A DNA stretch of 64,000 nt from PALSA-660 sp963726435 (GTDB lineage: Bacteria; Actinomycetota; Coriobacteriia; Anaerosomatales; PALSA-660), in contig CAVSCJ010000001.1 in assembly GCA_963726435.1 (NCBI GenBank), forward strand, positions 62,001 through 126,000, given 5' to 3'. The notes beneath the pieces are model-generated. The model saw nothing but the letters and a program-made list of their open reading frames with translations. It did not search any database and was not told where the DNA came from. The translations under genes were made by a program, and so were the position numbers. Positions 13,143 through 22,291 of this stretch are shown here, piece after piece; within the stretch, counting starts at the first letter, position 1, and each line of letters opens with the position of its first letter.

Positions 13143-13847
13143 CTAGTCCTCGAGGAGGTTTCGGATGCGGGTCGGATCGACCTTGATGCCGGGCCCCATC
13201 GTGGTGCAGATCGTGATCGTCTTGATGTACCTGCCCTTGGCGGACGCGGGTTTCGCGCGCAGGATCTCGTCGAGAACGGCGCGGTAGTTCTCGACCAGCT
13301 TGTCGGTGTCGAAGGACACCTTGCCGATCCCCACGTGCGCGATGCCGAACTTGTCGGCGCGGTACTCGACCTTGCCTGCCTTCAGCTCCTTGACGACGCG
13401 ACCGACGTCCATGGTCACGGTGCCCAGCTTCGGGTTGGGCATCAAGCCGCGGGTCCCGAGGATCTTCCCCAGACGGCCGACCTTGGCCATCATGTCCGGG
13501 GTCGCTATGGTGGCGTCGAAGTCGAGAAAGCCGCCGTTGATCCTCTCGATGAGGTCGTCGTCGCCGACGATGTCGGCGCCGGCCGCCTCGGCCTCGCGTG
13601 CCTTCTCGCCGGAGGCGAACACGGCGACGCGGACCGTCTTGCCTGTCCCGTTCGGGAGCGAGACCGAGCCGCGGACCTGCTGGTCCGCCTGACGGGTATC
13701 GACGCCGAGACGGAAGTGGGCCTCGACGGTCTCGTCGAACTTCGCGGTCGACAGCTCCTGGCTCAGCCCTATCGCTGCGAGCGGAGTATGGATCGTCTCC
13801 TTGTCGACCTTCGCGCGGACCTCGGCGAGCCTCTTTCCGATCTTCAT
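13143..13847 (-). CDS. rplA: 50S ribosomal protein L1
   Basis: L1 stalk protein, 234 residues, starting MKIGKRLAEVRAKVD. The conserved LPNGTGKTVRVAVFA, GLMPNPKLGTVT and C-terminal TICTTMGPGIKVD segments are seen. It is 94 bases downstream of rplK, with which it forms the usual rplK-rplA pair. Confidence 0.99.
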   Translation of the reverse strand: MKIGKRLAEVRAKVDKETIHTPLAAIGLSQELSTAKFDETVEAHFRLGVDTRQADQQVRGSVSLPNGTGKTVRVAVFASGEKAREAEAAGADIVGDDDLIERINGGFLDFDATIATPDMMAKVGRLGKILGTRGLMPNPKLGTVTMDVGRVVKELKAGKVEYRADKFGIAHVGIGKVSFDTDKLVENYRAVLDEILRAKPASAKGRYIKTITICTTMGPGIKVDPTRIRNLLED

Positions 13848-13941
13848 CTGTGGAACCTCCTGTGGTCGACGGGCCCTTCTCGGACCCTCCCACTACCTCT
13901 GCTGCGCGCTCGGGCGGATGCGCGGGCGCGTTCTTGCCGCG

Positions 13942-14367
13942 CTACTCCTCGACGGTGATGCCCATCGAGCGGGCGGTTCCCTCGATGATCCTCATGCCGG
14001 CCTCTATGTCGTTCGCGTTGAGGTCGACCAGCTTGGTCTGGGCGATCTCACGGACCTGGTCCCGGGTCACCGACGCGACCTTGTCGCGGTTCGGCGCCCC
14101 CGAGCCCTTCTCCACGCCCGCGGCGGCCTTGAGCAGGACGGCCGCGGGAGGGGTCTTCGTTATGAACGTGAACGAGCGGTCCTCGTAGACGGTGATCTCG
14201 ACCGGGGTGATGGTGCCGAGATTCGACTGAGTCTGCGCGTTGAACGCCTGGCAGAACTGCATGATGTTGACCTGATGCTGGCCGAGCGCGGGCCCGACCG
14301 GAGGGGCCGGGTTCGCCTGTCCGGCGGGGATCTGCAGCTTGATGAATCCTACGACCTTCTTGGCCAT
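13942..14367 (-). CDS. rplK: 50S ribosomal protein L11
   Basis: GTPase-centre protein, 141 residues, with the proline-rich N-terminal domain (LQIPAGQANPAPPVGPALGQ) and C-terminal 23S rRNA-binding domain (AGMRIIEGTARSMGI). It lies between nusG and rplA in the standard order. Confidence 0.99.
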   Translation of the reverse strand: MAKKVVGFIKLQIPAGQANPAPPVGPALGQHQVNIMQFCQAFNAQTQSNLGTITPVEITVYEDRSFTFITKTPPAAVLLKAAAGVEKGSGAPNRDKVASVTRDQVREIAQTKLVDLNANDIEAGMRIIEGTARSMGITVEE

Positions 14368-14514
14368 GATGTCTGTACGTCCGATCCTTCTCGTCGGCGC
14401 CGCGCTCGTGCGCGCCGCCTGCTCTCCCGCTCTACGACACGACGCCTACCCTGCCTGAGAAGCCCGGTACGGGGGCATCACTCCCGCCGGCGGGCCGAGA
14501 CGCGTCGCAGATGT

Positions 14515-15048
14515 CTACAACTTGGCGACCTGATCGAATCCGAGTTCCACGGGCGTCTCGCGCCCGAAGATCGAGACCATGACCTTGATCTTGCCCTGGT
14601 CGGGGTTGACTTCCGCGACGGTGCCGTCGAACTCCGCCAGCGGCCCGCTGGTCACCTTGACGGCCATCCCCTCGTGGAACTCGGTGAACGACTTCGGCTT
14701 GACGCCCTGGACCCCGGTGGAGCCCTTGATCCGCTTCACCTCTTCGCGTGACAGGCCGACCGGCTTGCCTTGGCTGCCCACGAAACCGGTGACCCCGGGG
14801 GTGTTGCGCACGACATACCAGGAGTCGTCGTCGAGCTGCATCTCGACGAGTATGTAGCCCGGGAAGACCTTCTTGTCCGAGGTGACCTTCTTGCCACCCT
14901 GCTTGATCTCGGTGATCGTCTCTTTCGGTATGAACACGTCGAAGATCTTGCCGGACATCTGCATCGACTCGATGCGGTGCTCGAGGTTCGCTTTGACCTT
15001 GTTCTCATATCCGGAGTAGGTGTGGATGACGTACCAGCGCTTCGCCAT
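14515..15048 (-). CDS. nusG: Transcription termination/antitermination factor NusG
   Basis: NusG, 177 residues: an N-terminal NGN domain (KRWYVIHTYSGYENKVK, FPGYILVEM, VRNTPGVTGFVG) and a C-terminal KOW domain (GMAVKVTSGPLAEFDGTVAEV). The ATG at 15046-15048 is chosen because it gives the family N-terminus and lies 5 bases after the secE stop; the longer open frame upstream only overlaps secE. It couples RNA polymerase with Rho or the ribosome. Confidence 0.98.
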   Translation of the reverse strand: MAKRWYVIHTYSGYENKVKANLEHRIESMQMSGKIFDVFIPKETITEIKQGGKKVTSDKKVFPGYILVEMQLDDDSWYVVRNTPGVTGFVGSQGKPVGLSREEVKRIKGSTGVQGVKPKSFTEFHEGMAVKVTSGPLAEFDGTVAEVNPDQGKIKVMVSIFGRETPVELGFDQVAKL

Positions 15049-15053
15049 CTTCC

Positions 15054-15284
15054 CTAGCCCCCGACCTGTGCGAGGAATCGGACAACGGCGCTCGACACGT
15101 AGTCGAGACCGAAGATCAACACGATGAAGATGGCGAGCGTGACCACAACGATCCAGGAGGAGTTGACGATCTCGGTGCGCGAGGGCCATACGACCCTGCG
15201 CATCTCGGCCTTGACGTCGTTGAAGTAGCGAACGAGTCGCTTCAGCAGTCCGGGCTTCGCTGCCTTGACGCTTGTCTGGGCCAT
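15054..15284 (-). CDS. secE: Preprotein translocase subunit SecE
   Basis: Single-span SecE of 76 residues. The conserved amphipathic segment VKAEMRRVVWPSRTEIVN precedes the membrane helix (about residues 43-65). It forms the SecYEG channel. It is located between tRNA-Trp and nusG, the conserved arrangement. Confidence 0.98.
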   Translation of the reverse strand: MAQTSVKAAKPGLLKRLVRYFNDVKAEMRRVVWPSRTEIVNSSWIVVVTLAIFIVLIFGLDYVSSAVVRFLAQVGG

Positions 15285-15386
15285 CTACTCGGACCGTCCT
15301 CTCGGGTCCCCTGCCATCGGGCGGGGATGGATGCTCATGCTACCGGGCCGAAGTCTGCAACGTGCGTGGCCCGGGATGGTCTCGTG

Positions 15387-15462
15387 TGGCAGGCCAGGAG
15401 GGACTCGAACCCCCAACATCCGGTTTTGGAGACCGGCGCTCTACCATTGGAGCTACTGGCCT
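15387..15462 (-). tRNA. tRNA-Trp (anticodon CCA)
   Basis: A 76-base cloverleaf with acceptor AGGCCAG/CTGGCCT, D arm GCTC/GAGC, anticodon loop CTCCAAA and an encoded 3' CCA. It sits between rpmG and secE and is probably co-transcribed with them. Confidence 0.97.
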
Positions 15463-15496
15463 ATACACCGTTTCTCTCAGGAGACGCAGGCGATGT

Positions 15497-15646
15497 CTAC
15501 CTGGTCTCCTTGTGGACCGTGTGGCAGCGGCACCACTTGCAGTACTTCTTGTACTCGATGCGCTCCGGGTTGTTCTGCTTGTTCTTCGTCGTCGTGTAGT
15601 TGCGGCGCTTGCACTCCGTGCAGGCGAGCGTGACGAGCGTCCTCAT
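15497..15646 (-). CDS. rpmG: 50S ribosomal protein L33
   Basis: Small L33 of 49 residues, beginning MRTLVTLACTECKRRNY. It has the two-pair zinc ribbon form (C9-x2-C12 and C36-x2-C39), i.e. the zinc-dependent paralogue type. It is the first gene of the rpmG-tRNA-Trp-secE-nusG transcript, as in Bacillus (rpmGB-secE-nusG). Confidence 0.96.
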   Translation of the reverse strand: MRTLVTLACTECKRRNYTTTKNKQNNPERIEYKKYCKWCRCHTVHKETR

Positions 15647-15722
15647 GGTATCGCTTCCTCCGGATGGACCCTGCCAGTACTCCCGCGGACGCGCATGCGG
15701 GGCGGGCCGGGGACGGTAGGGT

Positions 15723-15752
15723 AATCTACCACCCGCTCTCGAAGGGTGTCAA
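15723..15752 (-). promoter_or_regulatory. Promoter of rpmG-tRNA-Trp-secE-nusG
   Basis: Minus-strand TTGACA (15747-15752), 18-base spacer, TAGATT (15723-15728), roughly 75 bases upstream of rpmG and downstream of the tuf terminator. Confidence 0.8.
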
Positions 15753-15771
15753 ACCGCTCGACGAGCAGGCG

Positions 15772-15809
15772 AGCGGGACCCGGCCTCGTTTGTCGGGCCG
15801 GGTCCCGCT
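15772..15809 (-). terminator. Terminator hairpin after tuf (second copy)
   Basis: AGCGGGACCCGGCC pairs perfectly with GGCCGGGTCCCGCT (14 base pairs), starting 27 bases beyond the tuf stop. Confidence 0.8.
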
Positions 15810-15835
15810 ACCTCATTTGCGTATGTGAAGGCGTC

Positions 15836-17023
<1,188 letters not shown>

Positions 17024-17172
17024 TTCTTCCTCCTTCTTCCTTCAAAGACGCGGCGCGGATCCGATCGGACTTGGCTCCGCGCTCATTGCCCGTCGACGCC
17101 CCGTGCTTATCGATCCTGCTTGCTGCTGGAACGTGTCTACGACCGGCCGTCGGGCTCGGGCGTGGATGACCA

Positions 17173-17250
17173 TGGTAGCGGTGGCTGGACTCGAACCAGC
17201 GACTCCGCGGGTATGAACCGCGTGCTCTGAACCAACTGAGCTACACCGCC
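17173..17250 (-). tRNA. tRNA-Met (anticodon CAT, elongator type)
   Basis: A 78-base cloverleaf with acceptor GGCGGTG/CACCGCT (a G-U first pair), anticodon loop TTCATAC and encoded CCA. It lacks the mispaired C1-A72 and the GGG/CCC anticodon stem of initiator tRNA, so it is read as elongator Met; a lysidine-modified Ile tRNA cannot be fully excluded. Confidence 0.9.
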
Positions 17251-17324
17251 GTGTACATGTGACCGGCGTGCGGCGCGGAGAGCTGGACTCCCCGCCTCGG
17301 CCGCACGATCCGGTGAGCCGTGAG

Positions 17325-17400
17325 TGGAGCCCACAATCGGACTCGAACCGATGACCTCTTCCTTACCAAGGAAGTGCTCTGCCGACTGAGCTATGTGGGC
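17325..17400 (-). tRNA. tRNA-Thr (anticodon GGT)
   Basis: A 76-base cloverleaf, acceptor GCCCACA/TGTGGGC, anticodon stem CTTCC/GGAAG around TTGGTAA, encoded CCA. It is part of the tRNA cluster upstream of tuf. Confidence 0.97.
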
Positions 17401-17403
17401 GTG

Positions 17404-17488
17404 TGGTGGGGGCGCCAGGATTCGAACCTGGGTAGGCGTAGCCAACGGGTTTACAGCCCGTCCCCTTTAGCCACTCGGGCACACCCCC
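17404..17488 (-). tRNA. tRNA-Tyr (anticodon GTA)
   Basis: An 85-base class II tRNA with a long variable arm, acceptor GGGGGTG, anticodon loop CTGTAAA and encoded CCA. It is separated from tRNA-Thr(GGT) by only 3 bases. Confidence 0.97.
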
Positions 17489-17552
17489 ATACAAACAAAA
17501 AGCCGTATTCGCGATGTCAAGGTCGGCCACCACCCTGCGAAAAGGCGTGGAA

Positions 17553-17582
17553 ATACTACAGGCCCGTCGCAACCACTGTCAA
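17553..17582 (-). promoter_or_regulatory. Promoter of tRNA-Tyr-Thr-Met-tuf
   Basis: Minus-strand TTGACA (17577-17582), 18-base spacer, TAGTAT (17553-17558), about 60 bases upstream of tRNA-Tyr. A second TTGACA at about 17513-17518 lacks a good -10. Confidence 0.75.
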
Positions 17583-17723
17583 CGGCGGCAACGCCACCGG
17601 GCGTGCCCATGGATGATCGGGCGTTCTCGCGGCCTTCCGAAGGGTCGTCGAGTCGCTTCGGCTGAAGACGCGAACGGAGGCATGAGCTGGCAGCGCGGCG
17701 AACCTCCGTAGGATACATCGAAC

Positions 17724-17799
17724 TGGAGCCGGCGGGGGGACTCGAACCCCCGACCTATCGCTTACAAGGCGATTGCTCTGCCAACTGAGCTACGCCGGC
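17724..17799 (-). tRNA. tRNA-Thr (anticodon TGT)
   Basis: A 76-base cloverleaf, acceptor GCCGGCG/CGCCGGC, anticodon loop CTTGTAA, encoded CCA. It is 37 bases after sigH, so it may be co-transcribed with it; its place ahead of tRNA-Tyr and tuf recalls thrU of enterobacteria. Confidence 0.97.
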
Positions 17800-17836
17800 G
17801 CGCGCACCATTCTATTCGATGGGCCCGAAGGCGCCC

Positions 17837-18481
17837 TCAGCAGGCGCGGCACCGCTGGATCTGGATCTCCACCTTGCGCTTGACGCGCTGCAGGGCGTTG
17901 TCCACTGCCTTGGAGTGTCGGCCGAGCGTCTCAGCGATCTCGCAGTAGGAGTTGCCCGACATGTACAGGCGGAGCACGTCGGCCTCGAAACCCGATAGCG
18001 CGCCGGTGAACCCTTCCTTGATGCTCGCCGTCTCCCAGGCCGCTATGACGACCTCAGCCGGATCGCAGACCTCGCGCGCCGCGAGTATGTCGGAGAGGAC
18101 GCGGTCGCCCTCTTCCTCTGAGGCGGCCGGACGGTGGAGCGAGATGTAGGTGTTCAGCGGCGTGTGCTTCTGCCGCGTCGCGGTCTTGATGGCGGTGATG
18201 AGCTGGCGGGTGACGCAGAGCTCCGCGAAGGACCGGAACGAGGCCTGGCGCTCGGGACGGAAGTCGCGGATCGCCTTGTAGAGGCCGATCATGCCCTCCT
18301 GGATAACGTCGTCCCTGTCGGCGCCCGCCAGGAAGTACGACCTGGCCTTGCAGCGGACGAAGCTTCGATACTTCTGGAGCAGTGCGGAAGACGCGCCTTC
18401 GTCACCGGCTTGGGCCGCTACGATGAGATCCGACTCCGTGTCCGTCTGCTGGCGACGGACCGTCCCCCCTCGTACGACCAC
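17837..18481 (-). CDS. sigH: Sigma-70 family factor, SigH type
   Basis: RNA polymerase sigma factor of 214 residues resembling Bacillus SigH. Region 2 is seen as YRSFVRCKARSYFLAGADRDDVIQEGMIGLYKAIRDF, split here as YRSFVRCKARSYF and DDVIQEGMIGLYKAIRDF. Region 4 has LSGFEADVLRLYMSGNSYCEIAETLGRH with a helix-turn-helix. The start is GTG 18479-18481, with GGGGAGGA 7 bases upstream; the open frame reaches 18598 but overlaps the promoter. Gene context (yacP upstream, rpmG-secE downstream) matches Bacillus sigH. No sporulation genes are seen here, so its regulon is unknown. Confidence 0.93.
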   Translation of the reverse strand: MVVRGGTVRRQQTDTESDLIVAAQAGDEGASSALLQKYRSFVRCKARSYFLAGADRDDVIQEGMIGLYKAIRDFRPERQASFRSFAELCVTRQLITAIKTATRQKHTPLNTYISLHRPAASEEEGDRVLSDILAAREVCDPAEVVIAAWETASIKEGFTGALSGFEADVLRLYMSGNSYCEIAETLGRHSKAVDNALQRVKRKVEIQIQRCRAC

Positions 18482-18569
18482 TGCTTGATCCTCCCCGACT
18501 CGAACAACCCCGTGCAAGGCCCATTCGGAAGCCGCTCCGCGCCCTCCCCGACACGGTACGGCACTCCGG

Positions 18570-18598
18570 ACGCTACCGTTCGCACCCCGCCTTGTCAA
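18570..18598 (-). promoter_or_regulatory. Promoter of sigH
   Basis: Minus-strand TTGACA (18593-18598), 17-base spacer, TAGCGT (18570-18575). It predicts a leader of about 80 bases before the sigH GTG. Confidence 0.75.
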
Positions 18599-18646
18599 CG
18601 CGGCGGGGCCGATTCCTGCAAAGTCGCGCAGGGACCGTGGAACAGG

Positions 18647-19165
18647 TCACCGTTCGTCGGCTTCGCCGCGCCCCGCCAACCGGTCCAGACGGGCGAGGAC
18701 GCCGGCGTCCAGCGTATCGGCCAGCGTGGCGCGGCGGCGTGGGGAGTCCGACTCGCGGCGCCACTCGGTCTCGTCACCCTCGAGTTCCCGGGCGAATGCC
18801 GCGGAGCGCGTGACGGTGACCGAACCGCCGCCCGCCGCCCAGCGGGTGGCGCTGTCGGAGGTGACGATCTCGACACGGTCACCCGAGTCACGGGCGGCTG
18901 ACGCGAGCAACTCGATCACGGCGTCGGCTTCGTTTCCGTGGGGAGAGAAGATGACTGTGACGCCGCCGACCTGGCTCGGGGTCCCCTCGGACGCGGGGTT
19001 CCCCCCGCCATCGAAGACGACGGTGACGCCCTGGCCTTCCGCCACGCGCGAACCGAGGTCCGCGATGAGACGCTCGCGCGCGCCGTCGATGTCGCGCTCC
19101 GCGAGGGCGGCGTAGCGGGACGTGCCGAGAAGCAGGTTGTAGCCGTCGATGATGAGCCGCCTCAC
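18647..19165 (-). CDS. NYN-domain RNA-binding protein, YacP-like
   Basis: Protein of 172 residues with a PIN-like NYN domain: RRLIIDGYNLLLG at the N-terminus, VVFDGGG in the middle and VEIVTSDSATRWAA further on, the usual acidic nuclease residues. The start GTG (19163-19165) overlaps the rlmB stop as GTGA, so translation is coupled. In Bacillus the same order rlmB-yacP-sigH occurs; the family (Rae1) cleaves ribosome-bound mRNA. That function is inferred from family and position. Confidence 0.9.
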   Translation of the reverse strand: MRRLIIDGYNLLLGTSRYAALAERDIDGARERLIADLGSRVAEGQGVTVVFDGGGNPASEGTPSQVGGVTVIFSPHGNEADAVIELLASAARDSGDRVEIVTSDSATRWAAGGGSVTVTRSAAFARELEGDETEWRRESDSPRRRATLADTLDAGVLARLDRLAGRGEADER

Positions 19166-19917
19166 GTGTCGCCAGCCCCCCGGGGCGACAGCGTGCGGCG
19201 AAGCCACTCGTATGCGAGCACGGCGGTGGCTGCCGACACGTTGAGCGATGAGATCCGGCCGCGAACCGGGAGCGACACGAGCACGTCGCATTCGCGCTCG
19301 GTCAGACGGGCAAGACCGCTCCCCTCGGCGCCCATCACGAGGGCGATCCGCCCTTCGAGCGGAGCGTCCCAGACGACCGTGGCGGCCTGCTCGGAGGCGC
19401 CTGCCACCCAGTAGCCGGCCTCCTTGAGACGCGAGAGGCAGCGCGCGATGTTCGGCTCGCGGCAGATCGGAACGTGCTCCGCCGCTCCGGCGGCGGACTT
19501 GAGCGCCGAGGGGGTCATCGCGGCGGCACGGTCCTTGGGGATCAGCACGCCGGCAGCCCCGACCACCTCGGCGGTGCGGACCACGGCGCCCAGATTGCCC
19601 GGGTCCGTCACGTGATCGAGAACGACGATCAGACTGCTACCGTCGTTCTCGCTGGCTCGCAGCACGTCCTCGAGGCTCGAGTAGCGGAACGGCTCCACCA
19701 CAGCGATGACTCCCTGATGCGAGCCTCTCTCGCTCATGCGGTCCAGCTCACGCCTCCCGACCTCGTCGACCGGGATCGCCCGCGAGCGCGCGGCCGAGCG
19801 AAGGCCGTCGAGAGGGTCTCCATGCCGCACGCCCTCGAGCAGGAACAGACGCTTCACCGCGCGGCCGGAGCTCAGAAGCTCGGCGACGGCGTTCCTTCCC
19901 TCGACGGTCTCCTCCAC
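19162..19917 (-). CDS. rlmB: 23S rRNA 2'-O-methyltransferase, RlmB/TrmH family
   Basis: SpoU-family methyltransferase of 251 residues. The three motifs are visible: DHVTDPGNLGAVVRTAE, LVMGAEGSGL and SLPVRGRISSLNVSAATAVLAYE, which form the knotted SAM site. An N-terminal substrate-binding part (EGRNAVAELL) is present. The GTG start (19915-19917) has no clear ribosome site and lies 10 bases after cysS, suggesting reinitiation. The exact nucleotide target (G2251 in E. coli) is inferred. Confidence 0.93.
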   Translation of the reverse strand: MEETVEGRNAVAELLSSGRAVKRLFLLEGVRHGDPLDGLRSAARSRAIPVDEVGRRELDRMSERGSHQGVIAVVEPFRYSSLEDVLRASENDGSSLIVVLDHVTDPGNLGAVVRTAEVVGAAGVLIPKDRAAAMTPSALKSAAGAAEHVPICREPNIARCLSRLKEAGYWVAGASEQAATVVWDAPLEGRIALVMGAEGSGLARLTERECDVLVSLPVRGRISSLNVSAATAVLAYEWLRRTLSPRGAGDT

Positions 19918-19927
19918 GGCGACGGCG

Positions 19928-21457
19928 CTAGCCTCGAGCCGGGACGATGCGCGGCCCCGACGGCGTGTCCTCGATGCGCCGGCCCGCGTCGCCTAGCCCG
20001 TCACGGATCCGGTCGGCCGCAGGCCAGTCGCGCTCGCGGCGAGCCGCCTCCCTAGCGTCGAGCAGCGCGGCCTCGGCATCCGCGCTGTCCGCGCCTGTGT
20101 AGCCAACGAGACGGGCCGCGAGCTCGACGAGGGGATCGGCGACTTGCCCCTGCACCGTCTGTGTCAGCGTGAACGACTGTGTGGCCGAACCGGTGGCAGG
20201 TATCGTCACGCCGAGCACGGAGAGCAGCTCGGCCACCGCGCCCTCGGCCTGGCCCAGCGCATCGAGATCGGCCGGCCCGAGGTCAGATCCGACGCGGGAG
20301 CGGAAGCCGTTGGCCACGCGGGCGAGCTCGAACAGGACGCCAAGAGCACCCGCGCTGTTGAAGTCGTCGTCCATCTCCGCATCGAACCGGGACCGAGCGT
20401 CCGACACGGCGGCCACGAGGGCCAGCCTCTCCGACTCGGGCGCACCGGAACCCGGTGCCCGCCGGCCACGGATCCAGCGCACTTCGCGGATCATGTTCTC
20501 GAGACGCTCGTATGCCGTCCGCGCCTCGTCGAGACGCTCGGTTGAGAAGTCCAAAGGACTGCGGTAGTGCGTCTGAAGCATCAGGAGACGGATGACCGAT
20601 GCCGGGTAGGAGTCGAGCACGTCCTTCAGCAACAGGAAGTTGCCCAGCGACTTGCTCATCTTCTCCGAGTTCACCTGCAGCAGGCCGCCGTGCATCCAAT
20701 ACCTCACGAACTGCTTCCCGGTGGCCGCCTCCGACTGCGCGCGCTCGTTCTCGTGGTGCGGGAAGATCAGGTCCGTGGCGCCACCATGGATGTCGAAGGG
20801 GAGTCCAAGCTCCATCTCCGACATGACCGAGCACTCCAGGTGCCAGCCCGGACGGCCCTCCCCCCAAGGGCTCGGCCAGTGCGGCTCGCCCGGCTTGGCC
20901 GACTTCCAGAGCGCGAAATCGAGGGGATCCTGCTTGCGCTCGTCGACGTCGACGCGGGCACCAGACTCGAGCTCGTCGATGTCCCGCCCCGAGAGCTTGC
21001 CGTAGCTGTCGAAGGAGCGGACGGAGAAGTAGACGTCGCCGTCGACGACATACGCATGGCCGCGGTCGATCAGCCTCTCGACCATCTCGATCATCGGCGG
21101 GATGGTCTCGGTCGCGCGCGGCTGGGCGGTCGGGGGCTTGACGCCCAGGTCCGCCATCGCCTTCAGGAACGCCCCGGTGTATCTCGCGGCGATCTCGGAG
21201 GGCTCGACGCCTTGCTCCTTCGCAGCGCGGATGATCTTGTCGTCCACGTCCGTGATGTTCTGGACGAACTTGACCTCGTACCCACGGTGTTCCAAGTAGC
21301 CGCGGATCACGTCGAACGACAGGAAGGTCCGAGCGTTGCCGATGTGGATGTGGTTGTAGACGGTGGGACCGCACGTGTAGACGGCGACCTTGCCCTCCTC
21401 GACAGGAACGAACTCCTCCTTGGAGCGGGTCATGGTGTTGTAGACGCGTAGAGCCAC
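19928..21457 (-). CDS. cysS: Cysteinyl-tRNA synthetase
   Basis: Class I synthetase of 509 residues charging tRNA-Cys. HIGH motif is HIHIGN (around residue 37), the KMSKS motif is EKMSKS, and zinc ligands are seen in YTCGPTVY, HLECSVM and FPHHENERAQSE. The start is GTG at 21455-21457. It lies 23 bases downstream of cysE, as in Bacillus, linking cysteine synthesis and use. Confidence 0.98.
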   Translation of the reverse strand: MALRVYNTMTRSKEEFVPVEEGKVAVYTCGPTVYNHIHIGNARTFLSFDVIRGYLEHRGYEVKFVQNITDVDDKIIRAAKEQGVEPSEIAARYTGAFLKAMADLGVKPPTAQPRATETIPPMIEMVERLIDRGHAYVVDGDVYFSVRSFDSYGKLSGRDIDELESGARVDVDERKQDPLDFALWKSAKPGEPHWPSPWGEGRPGWHLECSVMSEMELGLPFDIHGGATDLIFPHHENERAQSEAATGKQFVRYWMHGGLLQVNSEKMSKSLGNFLLLKDVLDSYPASVIRLLMLQTHYRSPLDFSTERLDEARTAYERLENMIREVRWIRGRRAPGSGAPESERLALVAAVSDARSRFDAEMDDDFNSAGALGVLFELARVANGFRSRVGSDLGPADLDALGQAEGAVAELLSVLGVTIPATGSATQSFTLTQTVQGQVADPLVELAARLVGYTGADSADAEAALLDAREAARRERDWPAADRIRDGLGDAGRRIEDTPSGPRIVPARG

Positions 21458-21480
21458 TTGAAGAGGTCCTTCCGTGGGGC

Positions 21481-22206
21481 TCAGCCGTCAGCGGACGATC
21501 CCTCGGCGGCTTGAGTCGTGTCCGCGTCCACGTCCGATTCCGGCGTCGCAACGCGCGAGTGCCCCGACGCCGCCTCTTCCCGACCGAGGCGCTCGTCCAT
21601 GCGGTCGATCCTGTGCTGCAGGCAGCGGAACATCTCGACCACCGGGTCCGGGAGATCCTCATGGTGCAGGTCGACGACGTCCACGCGCGTGCCCTCGCGC
21701 ATCACGATGCGCCCCGGCACCCCTACGACCGTGCAGTTCGGCGGGACGTTGTTCACGACCACCGCACCAGCCCCGATCTTGCTTCCGCGCCCGACAGTGA
21801 TGTCGCCCAGTACCGTGGCACCAACGCCGATCACCACGCAGTCCGCGATGGTCGGATGGCGCTTGCCGCGTTCCTTACCCGTACCGCCAAGGGTGACTCC
21901 CTGATAGATCGTCACGTTGTCGCCGATGATGGACGTCTCACCGATGACCACACCCATGCCGTGATCGATGAAGAGCCCGTCGCCGACGGTGGCCCCGGGA
22001 TGGATCTCGATCCCCGTGCTGTGCCTGACCCACTGGCTGAGCGTGCGTGCCAGGAACGTGTGACCCGAGAGGTAGAGACGGTGAGCGAGGCGGTGCCTGC
22101 GGATCGCCGTCAACCCGGGGTAGTTGAAGTACGCCGACCAAGCGGACGTAGCCGCCGGGTCGCGCTCCATGACCGCCTGTATGTCACGCCGGAGCACGTC
22201 GAACAC
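21481..22206 (-). CDS. cysE: Serine O-acetyltransferase
   Basis: First enzyme of cysteine synthesis (serine plus acetyl-CoA). 241 residues. An N-terminal helical domain (FDVLRRDIQAVMERDPAA) is followed by left-handed beta-helix hexapeptide repeats with GIEIHPGATVG, DHGMGVVIGET and GGTGKERGKRHP. The start GTG at 22204-22206 is chosen because it matches the family N-terminus; no strong ribosome site is seen. A charged C-terminal extension of about 40 residues follows the normal core. Confidence 0.95.
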   Translation of the reverse strand: MFDVLRRDIQAVMERDPAATSAWSAYFNYPGLTAIRRHRLAHRLYLSGHTFLARTLSQWVRHSTGIEIHPGATVGDGLFIDHGMGVVIGETSIIGDNVTIYQGVTLGGTGKERGKRHPTIADCVVIGVGATVLGDITVGRGSKIGAGAVVVNNVPPNCTVVGVPGRIVMREGTRVDVVDLHHEDLPDPVVEMFRCLQHRIDRMDERLGREEAASGHSRVATPESDVDADTTQAAEGSSADG

Positions 22207-22291
22207 GAGAGTGACACCCGCCGTCCTTCGCCGGATCGGCCTTCTCCAAGCCGCCCCACCGCGCCAGTGTAACCACCCGCCCGCTCCCGCG

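Noticed and set aside
15049..15189. Longer nusG starting inside secE
   Set aside because: The extra part is secE read in another frame; the ATG at 15048 gives the family N-terminus.
17173..17250. Initiator tRNA-Met
   Set aside because: The first acceptor pair is G-U and the anticodon stem lacks the three G-C pairs of initiators.
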